Below, piece after piece: positions 28,156 to 38,810 of a stretch of 64,000 nucleotides of DNA. A program made the translations under genes and the position numbers. Origin of the DNA: CAVSQX01 sp963730225 (GTDB taxonomy: Bacteria > Planctomycetota > Phycisphaerae > Tepidisphaerales > Tepidisphaeraceae); assembly GCA_963730225.1 (NCBI GenBank), contig CAVSQX010000002.1:1240001-1304000 (forward strand). Reading direction: 5' to 3'. The notes below the pieces were generated by a model. That model worked only from the letters and a program-made list of their open reading frames with translations, was not told the DNA's origin and ran no database searches. Position 1 is the first letter of the stretch; every line of letters starts with the position of its first letter.

Positions 28156-29415
28156 CTACGCAGGTATGGAAGCCGAAACGCAGTGGGCAGGCTCGACCCG
28201 CGGGGTCGCCGGCGGAAGCGAGGCCGGTTGGGCGGCGGGAATTGAAGGTCGGGTTTTCAGACGCTTGGCCAGGCGAATGCACGGGGCTTCGACGCATTGG
28301 TGCAGCACGTTTGCCCCGATCAGGCTGGTCGCCACGGCGCTGATGAACGCGAATATTCCCATTGTCGGCGAGTTGTCGCCGAAGGCGATGAAGATGTAGA
28401 TGACCGCTGCGCCAACGACGAGGTGAATCAGGTAGAGACTGTAAGAGATCTTGCCGAGGTACTGAATCCATCCCCAGGACAGCCAGGACGTCATTTTGCC
28501 CAGGCGGGCACTCAAATAGATCAGCATCACGGTTACAAGGGCCACATCAATGCGGTAGTCGACGCGCCAAAGTTGGCCGGCGAAGACCGCGGCAAGGGAA
28601 ACCCAAAGCCATCGTTCGTGGAGTTTGCCGGTGAGCATCCAGGCGAGCAGAGCACCGATAGCGAAATTGAACCACATGCCCAGGTAGTTCATCCTGTCTG
28701 CGCCGTAGCGATACGCGATCGAACTAGCCGTCAACGCGACGAAAATGCTGACCAGCGCACCTGCGCCGGCACGTGCGCCGAAGCGATTGCGGACCTGATG
28801 GGCGATCATCAGCATGGTGATGATGGTCAGATAAAACTGCAATTCCTGGCAGAGCGTCCACGCCACGCCGAGGATGAGGGTTCGATCCATCAGATCGGCG
28901 ACATAGAACATGTTGGAGAGAATGGTTATGGTGCCCCAGTAGTGAAGAATTGAAGAGGTGTAGTTGTGCCAAAGAACGCAGCGATATCCCAGCACAAGGG
29001 CAATGACGGTCCAGTATGGCGGATCGAGGCGGATGGAGCGGCGAATCATGAAATTCGCCGCATATTTCGGCGTGCAGATCTCATTCCGGAGGGTGTAGGC
29101 GATGACGAAGCCGCTGACGACGTAGAAGATCTCGACGCCGACATACCCTTGGAGCAGCGGCCAGCTCAACCAGGCAGGGAGAACCGGGTTCAGGATGAAG
29201 TACAACTTGGAAGCGACCGGCGTGTAGAAATGGAAGAGCATGACGAACATCGCGGCGACGCCGCGGAGTCCGTCGATGAAGACAAGCCTTCCGGCCGGCA
29301 GTTTTTGAGTCGGCTTGGCAGTGGATTGGTTGGGACGCTCGGCGATCGTCGCGACGGAAGCTGACACCGCGGTCGTAGCAAGCGCGCTTTGGAGATTGTT
29401 CGGTGCGATACTCAT
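28156..29415 (-). CDS. Membrane acyltransferase 3 family (OafA-like), last gene of the polysaccharide operon
   Basis: 419 residues from ATG 29415, chosen because GAGGGAG lies 4-10 bases upstream; an upstream in-frame start at 29454 lacks a site. The family start FIDGLRGVAAMFVMLFHF contains the conserved Arg and the active-site His of acyltransferase 3. GYVGVEIFYVVSGFVIAYTL and RRSIRLDPPYW follow, with about ten helices and a C-terminal GKISYSLYLIHLVVG. Such proteins O-acetylate or O-succinylate surface glycans from the inner membrane. The gene starts 45 bp after the exporter gene, so acylation of the polymer made by this operon is the likely job (inference). Confidence 0.88.
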   Translation of the reverse strand: MSIAPNNLQSALATTAVSASVATIAERPNQSTAKPTQKLPAGRLVFIDGLRGVAAMFVMLFHFYTPVASKLYFILNPVLPAWLSWPLLQGYVGVEIFYVVSGFVIAYTLRNEICTPKYAANFMIRRSIRLDPPYWTVIALVLGYRCVLWHNYTSSILHYWGTITILSNMFYVADLMDRTLILGVAWTLCQELQFYLTIITMLMIAHQVRNRFGARAGAGALVSIFVALTASSIAYRYGADRMNYLGMWFNFAIGALLAWMLTGKLHERWLWVSLAAVFAGQLWRVDYRIDVALVTVMLIYLSARLGKMTSWLSWGWIQYLGKISYSLYLIHLVVGAAVIYIFIAFGDNSPTMGIFAFISAVATSLIGANVLHQCVEAPCIRLAKRLKTRPSIPAAQPASLPPATPRVEPAHCVSASIPA

Positions 29416-29459
29416 GATCTCCCTCAACATCGGCCTCGCTGGGCCGTCATACATCCTGC

Positions 29460-31087
29460 TCAGAATCGATAGGAAAGCGCGGCGCGGAACCCACTGCCGG
29501 AATAGTTGGTGAATGATCCGGGGACGTAATAGTACAAGTATTCAGCCGAGCCTTCGAGGTGATCGGCAATGTGAATGGCCGGACCGATGTTCAGCGTCGT
29601 GCCGACTCTCGATGCTTCGGCCACATACGGCACCTCCACCCGTGCATGCACGGAAAGCCAGCTGAAAATGTGGGGCTCGATTTCGACGACCGGTCCAAAC
29701 GTCTGGTACCAATGCGGGGAGCTATAAGTCGGGACGGACATTTGATAGTCGATCACCTCATATTCGGCGCCAACGCTGAGCTGGATCGCATGCCAAATGA
29801 CATACGTCGGTTCGATGTGAATGAAATTGCGTCCGTTTCCGTCGGAATAAAAAGCGTGGCTTGCGGATATCTTTGCGCCCAACCGGTCTGTAAACTGATA
29901 ACCGGCGGCCAGGCCGACGACATCCTGTGTGAATCCCTGCGCGACGGTGGCGATGCTGTCGTCGACCGGATCATTGAAGCGGTAGGAGCCATAAATCCAG
30001 GCGCTTTGGGAGGGTTTCCAGGTTGCTCCGACGTTGAAGCCGGCCTTATTAGTAGATTCGACCTGGAAACCGGACGCTCCCGCCTGAAGCGAGAGCGAGC
30101 TGTTCAGGCGGTCGTCGGCCTCCAGCGCTTCTTCGAAGCGCGTCACGTTTCCAAAGTTCGTGTCGTCGTTGTTGAACCAGCCGGTGTTAAACGTGCCCGT
30201 CAGCAAAATGTGATCGGTAACAGGAGCGGAAAGATTATTGAACAAACCGGCCTGGTAGAAATCGTCGGTTCCCTTGAACAAGAAGTATTTGCTCGATAGC
30301 TCAGCGGAACGGCTGCGCTGAATTTCGCCAAGTCCGGTTTTGGCGCTGTAGTAGCTGGGATCGACAAGCATCGCCTGGGCGTATTGGGCCTGGGCTTTGG
30401 TAAGGTTCCAGTTGGCGCGGTTGATGTCGCCCATCAACGCCAGGGCGGCGGCGGAGTTAGGATGCTCCGCCAGGGTTTTCTGGGCGATCTTGCTGGCTTC
30501 ATCGAGCCTGGCGCACGATTTGAGGAACTGCGCGTAATCGATGTTGACCCATAATTCCTTCGGCGCGACCCTCATCGCATCGAGATACCAGCGCTCGGCC
30601 TGGGTGTATCGGGCGGATTTCTCAAACAGCTGTGCGAGCGACAGGCGGCTCCAGGGGTCGGTGGGATTGCGCTGCGTTTCTTCCACCAGAACCTGAATTT
30701 GCCGTGCCACTCGTCCCGTGCGGCCGGCGGCTTTGGCGAGCATGTCGCCCCAGCCCGGCGCTTCAGGTGCGGCGCGATAGACCGCTTCAAGATGGGGATA
30801 GGCAAGCTCGGGTTCGTTCAGCGGCTCTAAGTAGATGTATCCCAGTGAGCGATGCAAAGTCATATCCTGCGGATTTTCCACGGAGCACCCCTGCAGAGCC
30901 TGGGCCGCGGCGCGAAAATCCGCCTCGGCCTTGGTTTGGTATGCTCTGGTTTCCAACTTCCTGGCGGATTCAAGGCGCTGTGAGTATTCCGTGACTGAAT
31001 CCCCCGCGGGCCCAACCGGTGATTGCGCCGCGCCACATGGCTGGCCAGCAGCGCAAATAACATGATGATTCGCGGCCTGTGTCTCAT
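29460..31087 (-). CDS. TPR protein with C-terminal outer-membrane beta-barrel (PgaA/BcsC-like exporter; frame broken near 31040)
   Basis: About 542 aa after joining frames. ATG 31087 overlaps the synthase stop as TGATG, a classic coupled start. The first frame gives a signal peptide (MRHRPRIIMLFALLAS); near 31040 it shifts into GAAQSPVGPAGDSVTEYSQ. Tetratricopeptide-type helices follow (RSLGYIYLEPLNEPELAYPHLEAVYRAAP and similar up to about residue 260). The last 270 residues alternate in beta-strand style and end in an aromatic residue (GFRAALSYRF), as in outer-membrane barrels. This scaffold-plus-pore design is that of PgaA, BcsC and AlgK/AlgE in synthase-dependent exopolysaccharide export. 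The inferred role is moving the GT2 product across the outer membrane. Confidence 0.82.
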
Positions 31088-34000
31088 CAATGTCCCTGGT
31101 TCTGTCCCGAAGTGTTATCGGCATGGGGAGCGCTGACATATATCGGGATGTTGGCCTCATCCAGCCCGGCGGATGTGATGACCTTCAACTGGACCCGATA
31201 GGAACCCGGCTGGCTGGGTAGATCGATCATGGCATCGACGCCACCGTTGAGCGGAACGACGTGCCCCACATCGGCGGCAAAACCGGGGCCGGTGACGGTC
31301 CACTGATATTCCGGCTGCGCACCATCCGGAATCTGCACCTGCGCGTGAACCGCAAACGGCTCGTGCGGCCATTGCGGCTCGGTGGGATATTGCACATTGG
31401 CGATTTTCGGACCACCCCAGGGGAATAAGCCGTTCAGCGTCGGGTCCGGGTTCCACCACGCGACTTTGAGCGCGTAGTACGCAGGCTTGAACCGCCCGTC
31501 CAGATCGGTCATCCCAAACCACGTCGCGGTTCCTTCGTACCGGTCGCGCCAGCAATAGGCGATGCCTCCGACGTTTCGGCCGGCGTTGGGTTGGATGTCC
31601 TGCCGCCAGCGATGCGCGTAGAGCCACGCTTTTTGCACCGCCGTCTGTTCGACGAGCCCGCCGCCGGAGTCGTATTCGTTGTTGACGTTCTCCCAATATC
31701 CGTCGGGGCCGAATTCGCTGATGAGATACGGACGCGACGCATCGATGCGCGTGACGGTCTGATCCAAATGCGAAATGTCCGCCTCGTAATAACTATTGAT
31801 CGAAATTGCATCCAGCGAAGGCGCACCCTTTGCATAGTCTGATACTGCGCCGGCAATCTGCTTTGATTCCTGCGCGCTAAAAACGGGATGGTTGGGATCC
31901 AGTTGCTTGATTAATTCGGCCATCCGCTCGACGAACTGCACGTGTGCGTGGCGAACCTCCGTCAGATACGGCTGGCCGTATTCGTGCTTCAGCAGGCCCC
32001 ACACTTCGTTTCCGAGGCACCAACCGAGCAAGCCGGGATGATCTCGATATTCCAGGACGGTCTGCTCGATTTGCTTCTGGTAGGCCGCTTCCTTTTGCGT
32101 GTCGGTGAGATAGTCGACATCCTGAAAGAACCAGAAACCGTAAAGCACGCGCAGGCCATTTTCCTGAGCGGCGTTGAAGATGTTGCGATCGGACCAGGTT
32201 TTGCCGTAGCGGCGAATAGTGTTGCCGCCCATGGCGCGGATGGCAGAAAAATCATCGGTCAATTCGCGGTGGCTCAGCGGCACGCCGGCGTCGCGCCAAT
32301 CGTGACCGGGGTTATAGGCCACGCCCTTGATGTAGTAGGGACCGCCGTCGACCAACAACGAGAAGTGCCCCGGCGCGCCGCTCACGCAGCGCGATATGGA
32401 TGGAACGGGCTTCAGATCACACCAGAGCGGCTGATTCGACGGCGACGGCTCGGCCGCGCCGCGGACAAACGGCCGGAATTTGAGATCCGCGGCGACCGAC
32501 AGAAGCGTCGATTGATCGTCGGTCCAGCCGGATTTTTGAAGGCGATCGCGGGAACCGTCACCGAGCACCACCGCCTTGACCTCGGGGCAGAATGCGGAAA
32601 TATCCATCAGCGCCGCTCGCAGCCAATCGGCCTGCTTCGCTGAATCCTGCGCATCGTCCAGATCCATGATCATGATCGGCAAATGCCACCCGGCGGCCTT
32701 GGAGCGAAACGGCCGATAGATGTCAGCGAAAGATTCATCGCCCGGCGCGTTGCTTCGCGTGCCGGACACGGCGATCCAGTCGACATAACCTTCGCCGGCT
32801 TCACCAGGAAAATAGGCATCCATGTTTTCCGCCCGGGCCGGATTCCAAACCCAACCGGCGTTTGCGGCGCCGCGCGAGTCAAAGACGGTGGCGATTCGCC
32901 GCCACGCGCGGACGAAATCGCCGGCGTTGTTGCTGCCCGCAGAAAACCAAGGCATCTGCGCATTATCCGCCTGTGGTGCGAAGCAGATCAGCACTGGTTC
33001 GCCGAAGGAGCGAACTCGGTCGGCGAATTGGCGAAGGTAATCGTCGAATTGTCCGGCGGCGATGGATTTGAGAATCGTTGCATGGCGCATCGGCAGCCAA
33101 TTGATCAGTGGAACACCGCCGCCGCGCCGAATCTGCTTCAACGCGTCGAGCGGAAATTCAATTCCGTCGCCCCAGCGCTGGTCGAGCGCGACGATACGAA
33201 AGTTGAAATTCAGGCCTTTTTGCAGGGCCGCCAGTCGCGTTGACCGTTGTGTCGCCGGGGCATCGCCCAGATCAAAGCCGGTGTAGAACCCGCCGACGTT
33301 GATGTCTTTATTCACATCGAACGGGGTTTCGACGGTGTTTGCCTGGTGCGGAACCATCGCCAGTAAATAGGTCGCGCCCACGATCAAAACGATGGCGGCG
33401 GGAATTGCCCTTCCCTCGCGGACCTGGCGCAGGACTCCTTCGTAGATTCGCTTCGATGCTCGAATGACCGGTTTTGCCAGTGCGTGGCGCAGCAAGCGGA
33501 AATCGGAAAATCGCCGCCTGACTGCCAGCATCGTGCTTTGCTGCGAAACGATCGATACGTAAATCAGCGCCAGCACGTTGGCCAAACCCAGCGCCGCCAT
33601 GAGCAGAGCGGGGGGAGAGGAATCCCGGTAAACCCCGATCGCGACGGCGACCATGAGGATGCCGCCGACGATGAAATTTGGCACCGCGATGTCGCCGGCG
33701 TCGTTGGGCTTGTCTTCCTTGGGGGTGGGGATGTAGGGCACCTTGATGCGAAACACGGCGCAGATGACCCCGATGACGTAGACCCACCACGTCGCCGTTG
33801 CGAGCAATCCGCCGGCCAGATGTATTCCGCGTTCGCGGGGCTCGACAAGCCATCGCTGCACCCGAAGCCGCAGCAGCGTGCTGAGCACGAGCATCGGCCC
33901 GAAGAATGCGAAAATCTGCGGTAGTGAGGCACGCCAGGCGATCAGACCGTAGGAAAGGCAAAGCACGGGCACCAGCATCTCCAGCAGGCCGATGAAGCCC

Positions 34001-35109
34001 CGCAGAAAAAACACCGGGCAAAGGAGGAAATGAAGTTTTTGACGGAGATTGAATCCCTTGAACAGCGAGGGATATTCCTGAAACAGCAGATCGAATACGC
34101 CGCAACTCCATTTCAATTGCTGTTTGTAAAACGCGCGTCAGCGTCGAGGGCACCAGACCGCGCGTGAGGATTTCCGGGACATACACCGGCGCCACCCCTT
34201 GGAGAAAAGGCGCATGGCGGTGTGCATATCTTCGGCCAGGCCTGGCGCGTGACCGCCGATGCTGTCGAGCGCCGAGCGCCGGAAAACGCAGTTGGCCCCG
34301 ATCGCCTGCACGGTGCCGTGACCGTGCATCCCCATCATGAAGGGCCCGTAAAAGTGATACGATTGCTCGGCTGCGCCGCGGGCGACAAATGAATCTTCGG
34401 TGTTGCGATAAGCCTGCACCGACTGCACGAAACCAACCGCCGGATCTTCAAAGTATCCCAGCGTGCGATGCAGCATGAACGGAGCCGGCTCGTGATCAGG
34501 ATCGAGAACCACCGCAATTTGTCCCGTGCATTGGGCCAGGGCGTTGTTGATGTTCCCGGCCTTGGCGTTCTTCTTTTTTGTTCGGGTGACGTGGATCACG
34601 CCGAGCTCGTCGCAAATCCTTTTGAGCTGGGGATCGTTGCCCTCATCGCACAGATAATTCGTGTGCGGGTAGCGGATTTCGGTCATAGCCTTGAGGGTGC
34701 GAACGATCATGCCGGTCGGTTCGCCCGGGCAGGCGGTGGTGAGGATATCGACCGTCCAACGCCGGCGCGGTTTGAGAACGGGCGACGCCGAGATGGCCCA
34801 ATAGTTGTACCACTCAAACAGCCAGGCGATGGCTCGCAGCAGCATCGCGCCGGTCAACATGAAATAAACAACCGGATCGCCGATGCGATCGGGATTCATC
34901 AGCCAGACCAGCAGGGCGAAAACGGAAGCCGCCGCCGCCACGATCAAAATGCGCAGGGTTAACAACTGCCGGCGCGACGGCGGTATCACGCGCGTGGGAT
35001 GCTCGGGCCATTGCAGCGACGGCCAGCCTTCCATGGCGCGCTCGACTTCGTCCGAAACAGCGCCAATCGGCGCGCTGGTCTCCACAGTAATTTGCGCATT
35101 GCTGGGCAT
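31087..35109 (-). CDS. Processive GT2 synthase fused to a GH26-like and a GH2-like domain (frame broken near 34197 and 34123)
   Basis: About 1340 aa after two one-base corrections: a missing C near 34197 and an extra T near 34123, which together restore SKGWRPVYVPE and LTRVYKQQLKW. Residues 1-335: BcsA-like GT2 domain with Asp121, DPD (203-205), AED (292-294) and QQLKW in place of QxxRW. Residues 350-590: membrane helices with a gating-loop-like VPYIPTPKEDK. Residues ~600-850: GH26-like fold (INVGGFYTGFDLGDA ... AWRRIATVFDSRGAANAGWVW) lacking both catalytic Glu. Residues ~900-1180: GH-A clan barrel of GH2/GH5 type with acid/base Glu (~1035) in LGNEVW and nucleophile Glu (~1132) in ISEFG. A beta-sandwich tail follows. 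There is no PilZ domain. It likely polymerises a beta-glycan across the inner membrane and trims it outside. It precedes the exporter with a TGATG overlap. Confidence 0.8.
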
Positions 35110-35386
35110 ACGGCGCTTCCAATCTGCGTGGACAAAGACTTACCGTGCTATATCTGCCTGTTCCGCTTACACCCCTGGAACACTCTGACACCAGGGCGTT
35201 TGGCGAATCGACCTATTCGCACAACGCCATCAGACGCTGCCGGACGGATTGCAGGCTGTGCCTGAACTCCCGCGAATCGGCGGCGTCAGCATCGCTCGTG
35301 TTGTCGCCGCAAGCACCCACAAACGTGAAAAAGCACGGCATCGATCGTTAGCAGTTCACGATCGATCGGCTGCAAAGCGGCAAGGG

Positions 35387-36877
35387 CTACGCAACCAATC
35401 CGTAGTCGTGAACGTTGGAGTACGATTCTTCGACGTCGGGGCGCGGCGCAAGCCGCGGCGCATCGGCGGTGAAGTTGGCCCGGCGCTGGTCGTTGCGTAG
35501 ATCGTTCACGATCGCCGCCGACACCTTCGCGGTGACGGGTGAGCAACTGCTTCGCCTGGGCGGCTTTCTGCAACGAAGTCTTCTGAGCATTCAGCACGAG
35601 AATGGTCGCATTGCAGCGGACCGCCAGTGCCGTCGTGTCTGGATTCGTCAGAACCGGGCCGCTATCGAACAAAATGTATCGGTATCTGGACCGCAATTCA
35701 TTGATCACCACGCCTGCGTTCCGTCCGTGCAATCGCGCCGCCGACGTCGAGGAGAGATTTCCGCGCGGAAGCAGAAAAAGATTCGGCACATGCGTTGAGC
35801 GGACGAATTCCGTCGCCGCCGATGGATTGTCCAGCGCTTCGCAGAATCCCAGCTGTGCATCGGCCTGCGTGAGCAACTTGTGCTGAATGGGCGAGTGCAT
35901 ATCGGCATCAACCAGTAGCACCGGCTCACCGGCCAGCGCCAGCGTCGCGGCGAGATTGAGCGCCACCGTGGAGCGGCCCTCACCGGGACTGGGAGACGTT
36001 ACGAGAACCGATCCGCGCTGCTCGTTGACCCGCCCACCAAACAGGTTCAACAGCAACGCCCGGCACGAATGTGCCGCCTCGGAGGTCGGGTCAATGTGTG
36101 CCGCCAGGCTGCGACCTGCGGGCGACGATCGTCGCGGCAGCGTCGGAAGAAATCCCGCGGTTTGCAGGCCGGTCCATTCCAGAATCTGTGCCGGCGAAAC
36201 AATCCGTCGGTCGAGGCTCGCCCTCACGAGCACAAGTGCAATCCCAAGAATCAATCCAGCGCCCGCGGCCGTCAGCAGCAGCATCGATCGCGACGGGCCG
36301 ATCGGATTGACGTCGGGATTAGCAGGAATACCCAGATAAATCGACTTCAGATTCTGAGTGGCGCTTCCGTCGCCGAGATTTATTGCAGGGTTATTGGACG
36401 AAAGCAGCGTGTTGATGACGCTATCCACAAGTCGACTGGCTTCATGCGGGAACTTCGAGGTCATTTCGATTTCCACTTTTCCCGCCACGGCGTCGACCTT
36501 CACATGCAGATTGGTGCGCAACCCGACAAGCGCGCGCTGATTAGCGCCGATAACCGAAAACGCCGATTGGTCGACGCTTTTGATTGCCTCCGACAGAACT
36601 TCATCCGAGACCGCCGCTGACGCCAGCGCATCCAGATCGCTGGCCGAAGGTGGATTGGCGGTTGTCTCGCGAAACGCTGATGCGCCGCGCACGACTCAAT
36701 GGAGCCGCGCACCGAATAGACGGGTCGCACTGAATACAGATACAGCAGCATCGCCAACGCCGTGACAAGCGTGAGCAAGGCCACTGTTGCGCGACCGGCG
36801 ATAATACGCCGAACGACTTTGCCAATCGGCGCAACGAGGGTCGCACCGAAACCGATGTTTTTCCGCAGTCCACTCAT
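35387..36877 (-). CDS. Wzz/BY-kinase (Wzc-like) polysaccharide co-polymerase (frame broken near 36690 and 35535)
   Basis: About 496 aa when three frames are joined, with the two breaks compensating. ATG 36877 begins MSGLRKNIGFG; the first transmembrane helix is TVALLTLVTALAMLLYLYSV. The middle frame holds a short Wzz-like periplasmic part, a second helix (SMLLLTAAGAGLILGIALVL) and the ATPase: SPSPGEGRSTVALNLA (Walker A with Arg in place of Lys), LLVDADMHSP (Walker A') and ILFDSGPVL (Walker B). The last frame gives AKVSAAIVNDLRNDQRR and a tail with only two tyrosines (ESYSNVHDYGLVA). BY-kinases set polymer length and export by autophosphorylating a tyrosine cluster; with few Tyr and Arg in Walker A, kinase activity is doubtful. 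It is first in the operon, 277 bp ahead of the synthase. Confidence 0.8.
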
Positions 36878-37324
36878 ATAGTCGAACGTCTTTGGAGGTG
36901 GCTTCCCAACAACTAAGACATAGCTCAAACCTGGCGGGATGGCATTAATTCTTGCTAAAGGTAGAACGTAATCTTTGAGATTCCGCGTGAAAATGGGTCG
37001 GATTTGACGGTCATGCGACCGTTGCCGGGAGTTTTGAGTGGGCAACGTACGTTGACCGCCGCTTTTTGCGACGCTTTTTTGCTGAGCGAAAAAACGGGCC
37101 GAATCCAGCCTTTTGCACCGTGACACTCCGCCTTGTGACCGTTTCGCCAGTCGTGATTTACACGGCCCGGACACCTTCAATCAGGGTGTTCTACGCTGTC
37201 TCAGACGTCGATCGAGCTATTCGAGGAGGCGATACAAGGCGTGGATAGAAAAAGTGTCGGACTGTACACTGCGGCCCAGGCCGGAATCATTTGTCGACAT
37301 GAATTTCGCTGAGGGCTGCCGGAA
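36878..37324. other. 447-bp region upstream of the polysaccharide operon, no gene seen
   Basis: No coding frame with recognisable protein features. The region contains AT-rich runs (near 37060-37090) and should carry the operon promoter. It borders the mobile-element zone on its right. Confidence 0.5.
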
Positions 37325-37494
37325 ATGACCAAAGCAATGAGCCTTCCGGGATCGAGCGTGCGTGTCGCAATAAGTATGCATATTGCCGCTTTGCTCGGCG
37401 GCGCGGTGGCAACTGCGTTTGGCGCAGCAACACAGCCAAGTTTGCCTGAGCCGGTCGCGAGATATTCCCAAAAGTCGTGGATGGCCGCGACAGA
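37325..37494 (+). pseudogene. N-terminal fragment of a secreted protein, cut by an IS256 remnant
   Basis: ATG 37325 starts a frame whose first ~35 residues look like a signal peptide (basic MTKAMSLPGSSVR, then VAISMHIAALLGGAVATAFGAA). After about 55 residues it runs into the antisense of the IS256 transposase 3' end. The frame stays open to 37582 but the sequence there is transposase shadow. Best read as the start of an exported protein truncated by the insertion. There is no clear ribosome site. Confidence 0.4.
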
Positions 37495-37880
37495 TCAAGC
37501 GGCGAGTTTCGTTCCATCTTTGAAGATCACTCCTGCAATGACCTCCGGCAGCAACGTGCTGCCGTTGAGTTTTCGCCAATGATTCTGGGCTGACTCCACG
37601 AGTTTGAAGGCCATCGCCAGGCAGGCGGTTCTGCTGCCGGCGCCCTTGGTTTTGCTGGTTCGCAATCGCACGGTTGAGAAGGTGCTCTCGATCGGGTTGC
37701 TGGTGCGAAGATGTTGCCAATGCTCGGCGGGGAAGTCGTAGAACGCCAGCAGTTCCTCCTGGTCCTTCAGCAGGCATTCCACCGCCTTGGGGAATTTGGC
37801 CTGATACGTGGCCGCGAACTTATCGAAGGCCTTGAGGGCATCGTCCTTCGTCGCCGCCATCCAGATCTCGTGAGCAGAAT
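37495..37880 (-). mobile_element. 3' remnant of an IS256 (Mutator-type) transposase
   Basis: About 128 codons equal the C-terminal third of a Mutator-family transposase (full length about 400 aa). HEIWMAATKDDALKAFDKF, KYPKAVECL-like KFPKAVECLLKD, LLAFYDFPAEHWQHLRTSNPIESTF and TFSTVRLRTSKTKGAGSR are diagnostic. The last DDE Glu region (NPIEST) is included, but the two catalytic Asp are gone. The homology starts near 37880, where a REP-like palindrome begins, so the 5' part was lost there. No terminal inverted repeats were identified. Confidence 0.85.
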
Positions 37881-37886
37881 TCTAAA

Positions 37887-37907
37887 GGGTCGGGAGTCTC
37901 CCGACCC
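37887..37907. repeat. REP-like palindrome
   Basis: GGGTCGGGAG-T-CTCCCGACCC: two perfect 10-bp arms around one base, flanked by AAA and a C plus TTTT. A half copy (GGTCGGGAGTC) occurs at 39909-39919, next to a RAYT transposase remnant, which is the family known to mobilise REP sequences. It could also act as a bidirectional terminator. Confidence 0.65.
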
Positions 37908-37910
37908 CTT

Positions 37911-38394
37911 TTGACTTTCGGCGTGCCATTCGCTTTCGGTACCGGTAGCGCAATTCAAGCGGTCATTGAAAAGTTGTTCGTCGACGGCGAGGACGCCCTA
38001 CAGGAACGGAGTACTTGGATTGAGGTTGCCGAGTCCTTTGTGGTTGGGGCAGGATTAGGTGCCATTACCGGTGTTGGAACCCAATACCTCAAGAATGAGA
38101 TCGCAGAGACTGTTTCAAGCATGAAGCCGGTATGGAATCTCCTTGGACAGATTCAAAATGGGACGACGGAGGTCATAGAACGAGACATCGCAGAATCGGG
38201 CCTGACTCAGGACCTTGGAACTATACTTGAGAAGTATGTCGCCGCGGCTTGTGGCGATTGGTAAGGAGGTGCTGGCTGACAACATAAAGGACAGGCTGGC
38301 GGAAGCGGTTATAGTTCCGACGGTGCAAGTTTTCGTGGAATTGGTTGACGATTTGTTCTTTAAGCGATCTGGAGATCCCTCATTGGCGGGATGA
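37911..38394 (+). pseudogene. C-terminal fragment of an unidentified large protein (RHS/polymorphic-toxin-like context; frame broken near 38250)
   Basis: A frame open from about 37911 reads FGTGSAIQAVIEKLF...AESFVVGAGLGAITGVGTQYLKNEIAE...LEKYVAA, then shifts near 38250 into VAIGKEVLADNIKDRLAEAVIVPTVQVFVELVDDLFF and stops at 38392. The Gly/Ala-rich hydrophobic stretch followed by helical segments resembles the end of RHS-type or other polymorphic secreted proteins, but I cannot assign a family. It has no credible start and begins right after the REP palindrome, so it is a remnant. Confidence 0.45.
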
Positions 38395-38429
38395 TCGCTA
38401 GCATGTTCGTCATTGCCGTGAAGTAGCCT

Positions 38430-38708
38430 ATGACACCTTTTGATGCAAAAGGCTTGACGTTCGACCACTGGGTTATTGGCATAATTCTTGTGGCAGCGCT
38501 TTATCCGCTTATTTATCTGTGCATGCGATATATTGTCGGGAGATCTTTATTAAACCTCCTGTTCAGGTTTCTTCGGTTTTTCGTATGGCGCAATGCGGAC
38601 GGAGCCGAACATCGTTGCCCAGTATGTGGATACGATATCAGAGCAACACCTGGCCGGTGCCCCGAATGTGGAACGGCATTTGACTCCTGGAAGGTGAAAC
38701 GAAGGTGA
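38430..38708 (+). CDS. Small membrane protein with CxxCGYDIR zinc ribbon
   Basis: 92 residues. One or two hydrophobic segments (residues 14-33 and about 40-50) are followed by a four-cysteine zinc ribbon, CPVCGYDIRATPGRCPECG. This CxxCGYDxR...CxECG signature is recurrent in planctomycete small membrane proteins; their function is not known to me. A second member of the type is at 56917-57180. There is no informative neighbour. Confidence 0.75.
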   Translation: MTPFDAKGLTFDHWVIGIILVAALYPLIYLCMRYIVGRSLLNLLFRFLRFFVWRNADGAEHRCPVCGYDIRATPGRCPECGTAFDSWKVKRR

Positions 38709-38810
38709 AATGGGGTCGCTGGAACCGGGAATCGAATCGCTTTCCATGCTTATCCCCTCGTTCCTGTAGCTCCGTCGCGTCGGCACGGGGAAATTCAAAG
38801 GGGTCGTGAG

